Shown here piece after piece: positions 15,151-21,966 of a DNA stretch of 26,272 bases. Positions within the stretch are counted from its first letter, which is position 1, and each line of letters starts with the position of its first letter. The translations under genes were made by a program, and so were the position numbers. The DNA is from Oceanospirillaceae bacterium (GTDB lineage Bacteria > Pseudomonadota > Gammaproteobacteria > Pseudomonadales > Balneatricaceae), in NCBI GenBank assembly GCA_023954795.1, contig JAGSHA010000011.1, positions 1-26,272 of the forward strand, in the 5' to 3' direction. The notes beneath the pieces were generated by a model that did not search any database, was not told the DNA's origin, and saw only the letters and a list, made by a program, of their open reading frames with translations.

Positions 15151-15170
15151 ATTAGTTATTTTGCACTAAT
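15151..15170 (-). promoter_or_regulatory. Inverted repeat in the kinase operon promoter
   Basis: ATTAGT and ACTAAT (15151-15156 and 15165-15170) flank an 8-base AT-rich spacer, 16-35 bases upstream of the kinase ATG. The symmetry and position suit an operator or a short leader hairpin. The CTGACA repeats seen before the two target genes are absent here. Confidence 0.35.
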
Positions 15171-15196
15171 GCTACCTTCGAACGGGGGCGGAGGCG

Positions 15197-15297
15197 AACC
15201 CTGTTTTTTGTAGGGTTGGTTAAAATAGAAACAAACCCAGAGGGCGTATTTACCCTCTGGGTTTTACCGGTCGATGATCACGAGCGTATCATCGACC
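15197..15297. terminator. Three consecutive hairpins downstream of pyrC'
   Basis: Three perfect stems follow one another: AACCCT/AGGGTT (15197-15202, 15212-15217), AACCCAGAGGG/CCCTCTGGGTT (15234-15244, 15253-15263, 8-base loop) and GGTCGATGAT/ATCATCGACC (15269-15278, 15288-15297, 9-base loop). The 11-base middle stem is followed on the minus strand by a T-rich stretch. It is the likely intrinsic terminator of the gshB-pyrC' operon. The array separates that operon from the sensor-kinase operon. Confidence 0.75.
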
Positions 15298-15310
15298 AGC
15301 AGCAGATGGT

Positions 15311-16585
15311 TTATCGCTGAAAGACCACGTTGCCATCGACCAGTGTATGAGTGACCTGGCCTTTGAGGGTGTAACCCATAAATGGTGTGTTTTTACCTTT
15401 GGAGAAACTCTCTTCTTCCGTCAGTGTCCAGCTGGCCTCTGGATCAAACAGACAGATATCAGCGGCCGCACCGGTCTGTAGAGTTCCGCTGTCTAAGCCC
15501 AGAATCTGAGCTGGCTGAGAGGTTAGTTTTTCCAGCAGTTGCGGCAACTCCATCAGCCCCTGATCCACCAGCATCAGCGACAGTGGCAGCAGGGTTTCCA
15601 GACCGGTCATACCCGGTTCAGTGGCTGCGAATGGGGCATCTTTTGCTGCGGCTTCGTGTGGTTGGTGATCAGAACACAGGGCCTGGATACCACCGGCAAT
15701 CAGTGCCTGACGCAAGCCTGCACGGTCCAGCTGGCTGCGCAGTGGCGGGATCAGATGGAACGCACTGTTAAAGCCGTTGACGTTCTCATCAGTCAGCAGC
15801 AAGTGGTGGATTGCCACATCGGCACTGACGTTCAAGCCACGTTCGCGGGCTTCCATCACCATACGTACGGAACGCTCACAGGACAGTTGTCCAAAGTGGG
15901 CGCGTACACTGGTCTGCTCAACCAGTGTCAGGCAGCGCGCAACTTCGATGGTTTCCGCCGCTTCCGGGATGCCGTTCAGGCCCAGACGGGTGGAGGTGGT
16001 ATCTTCATGCATATGACCGCCTGCGGTCAGAGATGCATCCTGTGGCTGAAACTGAACCAGCAAGTCGTGGGTTGCGGCATATTCCAGACAACGCATCAGC
16101 ACCAGCGAATTGGCGACAGGCTCACGTGAATTGGTAAATGCGATACAGCCGGAGCTGGCCAGCGCATGCATCGGAGCCAGCTGTTGGCCGGATAAACCTT
16201 TCGTCAGCGCGCCCATTGGCAACACTTTGGCTTTACCCAGATCTTCACAGCGCTCAAGGATCAGCTCAGCGACAGCGGTGGTATCGATCACCGGATTCGT
16301 TGTTGGCGGGGTCACCAATGTGGTCACGCCACCCGCAAGTGCGGCTTGAGTTTCAGTCGCCAGCGTACCTTTAATGGTATAGCCGGGTTCCCGCACATGT
16401 GCGCAAAGATCGATAAAGCCGGGGCTGACTACCTGACCTGTTGCATCGATGGTCTGCTCGGCGTTAAAGCCTTCCGGTGCGTTACCAATCGCGGCAACTT
16501 TACCTTCACTGATATACAGGTCGGTTACCTGATCCAGCTGCTGTGCCGGATCAATAACGCGTCCACCCTGAATCTTAATATTCAT
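15311..16585 (-). CDS. pyrC': PyrC', inactive dihydroorotase homologue paired with PyrB
   Basis: A 424-residue amidohydrolase-fold protein related to dihydroorotase. In active enzymes the first metal motif is DxHxH; here residues 59-63 read DLCAH, so the first His is Cys. The HxCH motif of the catalytic site is also altered (AHFGQLS). HHLLLTDE and SDHQPH are partly retained. In Pseudomonas the equivalent PyrC' is catalytically inactive but is needed to assemble the aspartate transcarbamoylase complex with PyrB, and a separate active PyrC exists. The start lies five bases after the pyrB stop, consistent with this structural partnership. An active dihydroorotase should be encoded elsewhere. Confidence 0.92.
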   Translation of the reverse strand: MNIKIQGGRVIDPAQQLDQVTDLYISEGKVAAIGNAPEGFNAEQTIDATGQVVSPGFIDLCAHVREPGYTIKGTLATETQAALAGGVTTLVTPPTTNPVIDTTAVAELILERCEDLGKAKVLPMGALTKGLSGQQLAPMHALASSGCIAFTNSREPVANSLVLMRCLEYAATHDLLVQFQPQDASLTAGGHMHEDTTSTRLGLNGIPEAAETIEVARCLTLVEQTSVRAHFGQLSCERSVRMVMEARERGLNVSADVAIHHLLLTDENVNGFNSAFHLIPPLRSQLDRAGLRQALIAGGIQALCSDHQPHEAAAKDAPFAATEPGMTGLETLLPLSLMLVDQGLMELPQLLEKLTSQPAQILGLDSGTLQTGAAADICLFDPEASWTLTEEESFSKGKNTPFMGYTLKGQVTHTLVDGNVVFQR

Positions 16586-16590
16586 CTGCG

Positions 16591-17595
16591 TTATTCCCCA
16601 CTCTTCAGCTGCAGTTGTTTCTCTGTGGCCTGCCCGCTCATGGACATCGACATCACGGCCATACGCACGGCGATACCGTTGGTCACCTGATCAAGGATCA
16701 GTGAGCGAGGGCCATCTGCGACCGATGAAGCGATCTCTACGCCGCGGTTGATGGGGCCCGGATGCATGACCACGGCTTCAGGGTGAGCCAGTGCCAGCTT
16801 CTCTTCGCTCAGGCCGTAGAGTTTGTAAAATTCAGACTCACTTGGCAGCAGGGCGCTGTTCATACGTTCTTTCTGCAGACGTAACATCATCACGACATCA
16901 ACGTCTTTCATGCCCTGTTCCATGTCGGTGAAAACACGCACGCCCAGTGCTTCGATATGACGCGGCAGCAGCGTTTGTGGTGCGATAACACGGATCTCGG
17001 CAGCACCCAGGGTTCGCAGTGCGTGGATCTGTGAACGTGCTACACGGCTGTGCAAAATGTCGCCCACGATGGCCACGGTCAGCGGGGCAAAGTCGCCCTT
17101 GTGGCGGCGGATGGTCAGCATATCCAGCATCGCTTGCGTTGGATGGGCATGACGGCCGTCACCGGCATTGATCACCGCAACTTTAGGGGTGACATGCTCA
17201 GCAATAAAGTGTGCTGCACCGCTGTCGGAGTGACGCACGACAAACATGTCGGAGTGCATCGCTTCCAGTGTCATCAGGGTGTCTTTCAGGGTCTCGCCCT
17301 TAGAGGTAGAGGAGGTGCTGATGTTCAGGTTCAGCACATCAGCCGACAGCCGTTTTGCGGCCAGTTCAAAGGTCGATAACGTACGGGTACTGGACTCGAA
17401 AAACAGGTTTACGACGGTCTTGCCACGCAGTAGCGGGACCTTTTTTACCTGTTGTTCGCCCATATCCACGAAAGAGTCTGCCGTATCAAGAATCTCAGTC
17501 AGGATTTCGCGGGACAGACCTTCCGTAGTCAGATAGTGCTTCAGCTGTCCTTCGCTATTGAGTTGGATCTGGTTGGGATCGGTTTGCTCAAACAT
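16591..17595 (-). CDS. pyrB: Aspartate carbamoyltransferase catalytic subunit
   Basis: PyrB condenses carbamoyl phosphate with aspartate, the committed step of pyrimidine synthesis. The carbamoyl-phosphate motif SSTRT is at residues 68-72, and HPTQAMLDM and HPGPINRGVEI are present. Length is 334 residues, with an N-terminal extension of about 15 residues compared with the E. coli chain. That extension is typical of class A enzymes that pair with PyrC' and bind regulatory nucleotides. No pyrI lies nearby. The gene follows pyrR by 21 bases. Confidence 0.97.
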   Translation of the reverse strand: MFEQTDPNQIQLNSEGQLKHYLTTEGLSREILTEILDTADSFVDMGEQQVKKVPLLRGKTVVNLFFESSTRTLSTFELAAKRLSADVLNLNISTSSTSKGETLKDTLMTLEAMHSDMFVVRHSDSGAAHFIAEHVTPKVAVINAGDGRHAHPTQAMLDMLTIRRHKGDFAPLTVAIVGDILHSRVARSQIHALRTLGAAEIRVIAPQTLLPRHIEALGVRVFTDMEQGMKDVDVVMMLRLQKERMNSALLPSESEFYKLYGLSEEKLALAHPEAVVMHPGPINRGVEIASSVADGPRSLILDQVTNGIAVRMAVMSMSMSGQATEKQLQLKSGE

Positions 17596-17616
17596 AACGC
17601 TCGCTCAAATTCTGTC

Positions 17617-18126
17617 TCAGGGACGTTCGCGGATTTCGAGGATCAATGGATCGGGTCCTGTCAGCTTGACCAGCTGATTGTCGCCCAGTGTCAAGGTGCC
17701 ACCGACGACATCGGCCTGAATCGGCAGTTCGCGCCGTTCCAGATCCAGCAACGTAATCAGGGTCACGGATGCCGGACGGCCATAATCAAACAGTTCGTTC
17801 ATCGCGGCGCGGATGGTGCGACCAGACATGATCACGTCATCAACCAACAGGACGTGGCGTCCCTCTGTGGCTGCCGGCAGCTGTGAGGGCTTCACTTTAG
17901 GGTGGAGGCCCACCTGAGTGAAATCATCACGGTAGAAGGAGATATCCAGCACGCCCAACGGATCTTGCAGACCCAGCTGTGTGTGCAGGCGTTCGGCAAG
18001 CCAGACGCCGCCGGTGTGAATACCTACCATTAAAGGGTCTTCAATCTTACGCTGGCTGATCAGGGCGCTAAGCTCCTGACTCATCTTATCCAGCAGTGCG
18101 TCTACACTAGGACTGCCCGACGTCAT
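17617..18126 (-). CDS. pyrR: PyrR, pyrimidine operon regulator / uracil phosphoribosyltransferase
   Basis: A 169-residue phosphoribosyltransferase-fold protein. The PRPP-binding loop is VLLVDDVIMSGRT (residues 92-104), preceded by VGIHTGGVWLAERL and DISFYRDDF, both typical of PyrR. In Gram-positive bacteria PyrR controls attenuation by binding pyr mRNA; in Pseudomonas a pyrR-pyrB-pyrC' cluster exists and PyrR influences expression of the operon. The ATG overlaps the 3' end of ruvX by 20 bases but has GGAGG six bases upstream, which supports this start. Confidence 0.95.
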   Translation of the reverse strand: MTSGSPSVDALLDKMSQELSALISQRKIEDPLMVGIHTGGVWLAERLHTQLGLQDPLGVLDISFYRDDFTQVGLHPKVKPSQLPAATEGRHVLLVDDVIMSGRTIRAAMNELFDYGRPASVTLITLLDLERRELPIQADVVGGTLTLGDNQLVKLTGPDPLILEIRERP

Positions 18127-18583
18127 AGAGGTCCTCCAATCGGGTATGGCTTGGGATGCGGGTAGGGCTGTTAAACCAGCTTTCGAGAATCAGTTGTGCC
18201 GCGATTCCGTCCACAGATTCTTTGCGAAAGTTACTGCTGCCACCCGCAGCAAAATGAATTTCTTTGGCTTCTGATGTGCTCAAACGTTCGTCCATCAGGA
18301 AAACCGGGCACTTATAGCGTTCATGCAGGCGGTTAGCGAACTTACGCGCGCGACGCGCCATCTCGCTGATTGTACCGTCCATGTTGAGGGGTATACCTAC
18401 CACCATAGCCTGCGGTTGCCATTCTTTGATGACGGCGGAAAGTTTGTCCCAGTCGGGAATACCATCGCGGGCTGCCATGGGAGGCAGTGCGGTTGCTGTG
18501 CCGGTAATCGACTGTCCATAGGCAAGGCCCATGCGGGATGTGCCAAAGTCGAACCCTAGCACCTGTTGAAAATCATCGCTCAT
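18107..18583 (-). CDS. ruvX: YqgF/RuvX RNase H-fold nuclease
   Basis: A 158-residue member of the YqgF (RuvX) family, described as a Holliday-junction-resolvase-like RNase H fold and implicated in pre-16S rRNA 5' end processing. N-terminal FDFGTSRMGLAYG carries the catalytic Asp12, VVGIPLNMDG lies near 62-70, DERLST is at 98-103, and the C-terminal VDGIAAQLILESW carries the last acidic residue. All expected acidic residues are present. It sits between yqgE and pyrR, the usual order. Confidence 0.94.
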   Translation of the reverse strand: MSDDFQQVLGFDFGTSRMGLAYGQSITGTATALPPMAARDGIPDWDKLSAVIKEWQPQAMVVGIPLNMDGTISEMARRARKFANRLHERYKCPVFLMDERLSTSEAKEIHFAAGGSSNFRKESVDGIAAQLILESWFNSPTRIPSHTRLEDLYDVGQS

Positions 18584-18589
18584 GGAAAC

Positions 18590-19153
18590 TCAGGCGTGTC
18601 CGGTGTCTGCTGTCAGGAGATCGAGGTTGATACCGAGCAGCATTGCGGCTGCATTCAGGCGCTCCTCAATCGGAGTGCGGAACATTATATCGGAATTCGC
18701 CGGACAGCTTAACCAAGCATTGTCGCTGATCTCCTGCTCCAGCTGGCCCGCGCCCCAACCGGCATAACCTAACACCACTAAACGATCGCTGGGGCCTTTG
18801 CCCGCCGCGATATCTTCCAGAATATCAATCGATGTAGTGAGGCTGGTACTGGCGTCAACATCGCTGGTGGCATTCCAGTGACCCGAATCCGCTGGATGAA
18901 GAATAAAGCCGCGCTCGGGCTGCACAGGGCCGCCAAAATAAACCGTTTCATCCTGGAGGTTATCGGTTGTGCCCAGATTGAGATGGCTGAACAGGGTGTG
19001 GAGTTCGATTGGAACTGCGCGATTGACGATGATCCCCATCGCCCCTGCATCGCTGTGCTCGCACAGATAAATAAGTGACTGCGCAAAGTAGCGATCTTGC
19101 ATGTGAGGCATGGAGAGCAGGAAGTGCCCACGGAGGTTGGTGGTATGTGACAT
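18590..19153 (-). CDS. yqgE: UPF0301 protein YqgE/AlgH
   Basis: A 187-residue UPF0301 family protein. The family pattern is clear: LRGHFLLSMPHMQDRYFAQSLIYLCEHSDAGAMGIIVNR at the N-terminus and VLGYAGWGAGQLEQEISDNAWL in the C-terminal half. In Pseudomonas the homologue AlgH was linked to alginate regulation, but the biochemical role is unknown. The ATG has AGGAG five bases upstream. The gene stands 36 bases after tonB and 6 before ruvX. Confidence 0.94.
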   Translation of the reverse strand: MSHTTNLRGHFLLSMPHMQDRYFAQSLIYLCEHSDAGAMGIIVNRAVPIELHTLFSHLNLGTTDNLQDETVYFGGPVQPERGFILHPADSGHWNATSDVDASTSLTTSIDILEDIAAGKGPSDRLVVLGYAGWGAGQLEQEISDNAWLSCPANSDIMFRTPIEERLNAAAMLLGINLDLLTADTGHA

Positions 19154-19189
19154 TACGACTCCTGCTGTTTCGAGATACTCTCACAGGTT

Positions 19190-20116
19190 TCAGTATACGA
19201 CAGTATCGTTTTCAAATTTCCATACCCGGATAATTTCAAGTCGGTCTGTTGTCTTGCGCATCTCGACCGGAAAGGGTCGAAAGGGTGCTGAAAGCTGTAC
19301 GATACGGATAGCTGCCTGATCCAACTCTGGATATTCAGACGATGACAGTATAGCGACTTCATCTAAGGTTCCGTCGGCATTTAGCGTGACCAGCAGACGC
19401 AATTGTCCGCTCAGTTTCTGACGCCGGGCTGACTCCGGATAGTTCAATGCGCCAATGCGTTGGACTTTCTCGCGCCAGTGCATCAGGTAGCTATTTTCCA
19501 GCGCGCTGTTGTAACGACTCGCTTGTAAACGTTTGGTCCGTTGGCCGACGGGAGCCGGATCAAGCATATCCAGAGGCGTTTCTCGTGCCATGCTGAGACT
19601 GCGTGCAAGCAGGCTGCTGGCCGAAATAGTGGGCTTAGGTGGCTCAGCCTTTGTTTCAGCGATGGAACTTGGTTTTTTCGTAAGTGTTGCTGGCTTAGGC
19701 AGTACTGCCTTTTTAACCGGTGCAGGAGCCGGTGGTGTTACCGGTTGGGTGGTTGTAACGCGTTTCGTTGCTGTTTTGATATTGGTTGGAGCTGTCGTCT
19801 TTACTGCAGGTGCTGGTTTCAATTCAAGCTTAGCTTCAGGCTTAATCTGGGGCGCGGCTTTGTGTATGGGGGCTGGTGAAGGTGAAACGTTAGCGACCGG
19901 CGGCAGCGGGGCAGGAGCTGTCTCGACAGTCGTTTCAGGCGCGGGTGTGTGAGCCGAGACCTGCGGTGCCAGATGAATTTGCAGCGTGCTGGAGGCGGGA
20001 GGGGGAAGCACCGGATCGGCTGGTATTCCCAGCAGAAACACCGTATGCAGCCCGGCGGCCAAAATCAGGGTGAACAGGAGGCGTCCAAGCGCCTGAAATC
20101 CCGAGTTTCCGTTCAC
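19190..20116 (-). CDS. tonB: TonB-family energy transducer
   Basis: A 308-residue inner-membrane-anchored protein. One hydrophobic helix (about 9-30, LGRLLFTLILAAGLHTVFLLGI) is followed by a long Pro-, Ala- and Lys-rich periplasmic linker (about 35-160) and a C-terminal TonB domain (about 218-308: LNYPESARRQKLSGQLRLLVTLNADGTLDEV). TonB transmits proton-motive force to outer-membrane receptors. The homologue at this position in P. aeruginosa, TonB3, is associated with twitching motility rather than iron uptake. No exbB or exbD lies nearby. The start is GTG at 20116, ten bases after the gshB stop. Confidence 0.9.
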   Translation of the reverse strand: MNGNSGFQALGRLLFTLILAAGLHTVFLLGIPADPVLPPPASSTLQIHLAPQVSAHTPAPETTVETAPAPLPPVANVSPSPAPIHKAAPQIKPEAKLELKPAPAVKTTAPTNIKTATKRVTTTQPVTPPAPAPVKKAVLPKPATLTKKPSSIAETKAEPPKPTISASSLLARSLSMARETPLDMLDPAPVGQRTKRLQASRYNSALENSYLMHWREKVQRIGALNYPESARRQKLSGQLRLLVTLNADGTLDEVAILSSSEYPELDQAAIRIVQLSAPFRPFPVEMRKTTDRLEIIRVWKFENDTVVY

Positions 20117-20126
20117 CCTGTTACGC

Positions 20127-21080
20127 CTAGTGGGTGGTCAGTTTACGCTCGATGGCATCCATCAGGCGCATACCAATATCCAGGTTGAACTGATTATCCA
20201 GTTCGCGGATACAGGTCGGGCTGGTGACGTTGATCTCGGTGAGGTAATCACCGATCACGTCCAGACCTACAAACAGCAGACCTTGCTCTTTCAAGCGCGG
20301 AGCGACCTGCTCACAGATCCAGCGGTCACGTTCTGTCAGTGGGCGACCTTCGCCCGTGCCGCCTGCGGCCAGATTACCGCGGGTCTCTCCTGCCATAGGA
20401 ATTCGAGCCAGCGCGTAAGGTACCGCTTCTCCGTCGACCAACAAAATGCGCTTATCGCCGTCTTTGATTTCCGGGATATATTTCTGCGCCATGATGGTTT
20501 CGGTGCCATATTTGGTCAGCGTTTCGATAATCACACCCAGGTTGGTGCCGTCTTCGCGGATGTGGAAAATCTGTGCTCCGCCCATACCGTCCAGCGGTTT
20601 AAAGATGACATCACCGTGCTCTGCATGGAAGGCGCGCAACAGATCTTCGCGACGGGTGACCAATACCGGTGGACAGCATTCCGGGAACTGGGTAGCAAAC
20701 AGCTTTTCGTTAAAGTCGCGCAACGCCTGAGGTTTGTTCACCACCAGCGTGCCTTCTCTTTCTGCCTGCTCCAGCAGGTGAGTGCTGTAGATAAATTCGT
20801 TGTTAAACGGCGGATCCTTACGCATCAGAATGACGTTCAGATCTGACAGATCCCGCTCTTTGTATTCGCCGCGATAAAACCAGTCATCGGGGTTCATCTC
20901 AACCGTGAGCGGGGCCATCATCGCTTTCGCTTTACCGTCACGAGAGAACAGGTCCTGCTGCTCCATGTACCAGATCTCCCAGCCTTTTTGCTGTGCGGCC
21001 CATAGCATGGCCAGAGAGCTGTCTTTCTTAAAGTTGATGTCCTCAATCGGGTCCATCACGATGCCGATTTTAATCGTCAT
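20127..21080 (-). CDS. gshB: Glutathione synthetase
   Basis: A 317-residue ATP-grasp ligase that joins gamma-glutamylcysteine and glycine. The prokaryotic GshB signature is present: MDPIEDINFKKDSSLAMLW at the start, VIFKPLDGMGGAQIF in the ATP-grasp loop, IPMAGETRGNLAAGG, and EINVTSPTCIREL carrying metal ligands. The length is normal. It heads the operon running through tonB, yqgE, ruvX, pyrR, pyrB and pyrC', with a promoter candidate in the 130-base gap upstream. The start at 21080 has only a distant purine-rich motif. Confidence 0.97.
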   Translation of the reverse strand: MTIKIGIVMDPIEDINFKKDSSLAMLWAAQQKGWEIWYMEQQDLFSRDGKAKAMMAPLTVEMNPDDWFYRGEYKERDLSDLNVILMRKDPPFNNEFIYSTHLLEQAEREGTLVVNKPQALRDFNEKLFATQFPECCPPVLVTRREDLLRAFHAEHGDVIFKPLDGMGGAQIFHIREDGTNLGVIIETLTKYGTETIMAQKYIPEIKDGDKRILLVDGEAVPYALARIPMAGETRGNLAAGGTGEGRPLTERDRWICEQVAPRLKEQGLLFVGLDVIGDYLTEINVTSPTCIRELDNQFNLDIGMRLMDAIERKLTTH

Positions 21081-21177
21081 GAGAGCTGTAAACCTCTATC
21101 GCTTGCGAGTCAGCGCCGCTGCGGGTGCGGTCTCTGTCCTTAATTGGAGTGGTTGCAAAAAGGTCTGCATCCGCTTC

Positions 21178-21206
21178 TTTTATGCGGGCGTTCCGGCACA
21201 ATTCAA
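21178..21206 (-). promoter_or_regulatory. Candidate sigma-70 promoter for the gshB operon
   Basis: On the minus strand TTGAAT (21206-21201) and ATAAAA (21183-21178) are spaced 17 bases. They lie about 100-125 bases upstream of the gshB start, just after the rsmE stop. Four of six bases match in each box. Confidence 0.45.
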
Positions 21207-21210
21207 CCGT

Positions 21211-21939
21211 TTAACGCCAATCTCCCCAGAGATACTGCAGCAGAGCAAGCGCTGCGACGGGGGCTGTTTCTGTGCGCATGACCCGGGGGCCGAAGGCTAC
21301 CGGCTGAAAACCGTGATCCCGTGCCAGTTCAACTTCCTGCTCGGTTAATCCGCCTTCGGGACCGATCAGCAGAGCAATAGACTCTGGCGCAGCCATCTCC
21401 GCTAAAGGCGTCGCGGTATGATGGTGGAGTACCAGTTTCAGTTCCGCATCTTCCTGCTTGACCCATTGCTCCAATGTTTGTGGCGCACTGATCGTTGGGA
21501 CCTTGCAACGGCCACTTTGTTCACAGGCGCTAATGGCGACTTGCTGCCAGTGGCGGATACGTTTGTCCTGGCGATCAGTGCTGAGCTTCACTTCACAGCG
21601 CTCTGAAAAGAGCGGGAGCATTTGCTGCATACCCATCTCGGTGGCTTTTTGTACGGCGTAGTCCATCCGTTCTCCACGGGATAAACTCTGGCCAATACGG
21701 ATATCCAGCGGCGATTCAATGCGACGATCATCCTGCTGGATGATGCGGGCACTGGCGCGGCGCTTTTCGACCGTTTCCAGTTGTGCTTTATATTCCAAAC
21801 CGTCCCCGTTAAACAGGATCAGTTCGTCACCGGCACGCATGCGCAATGCTCGACAGACGTGTTGTACCACTGCATCACTCAGCTCAACGAGCTGATCCAT
21901 CTGCAGTGATTGGGGGTCATAAAAACGGGGAATGCGCAT
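21211..21939 (-). CDS. rsmE: 16S rRNA (uracil1498-N3)-methyltransferase
   Basis: A 242-residue SPOUT-class methyltransferase that methylates U1498 in 16S rRNA. The N-terminal PUA-like domain starts MRIPRFYDPQSL and contains LILFNGDGLEYKAQL. The SPOUT knot is visible as ALLIGPEGGLTEQEVELARDHGFQPVAFGPRVMRTETAPVAAL, binding SAM. The gene follows the EAL gene by 27 bases with GAGAG near its ATG, so co-transcription is likely. gshB follows downstream, as in many gammaproteobacteria. Confidence 0.96.
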   Translation of the reverse strand: MRIPRFYDPQSLQMDQLVELSDAVVQHVCRALRMRAGDELILFNGDGLEYKAQLETVEKRRASARIIQQDDRRIESPLDIRIGQSLSRGERMDYAVQKATEMGMQQMLPLFSERCEVKLSTDRQDKRIRHWQQVAISACEQSGRCKVPTISAPQTLEQWVKQEDAELKLVLHHHTATPLAEMAAPESIALLIGPEGGLTEQEVELARDHGFQPVAFGPRVMRTETAPVAALALLQYLWGDWR

Positions 21940-21966
21940 AAATCTCTCGCAAGTGGTCGGACAGGC

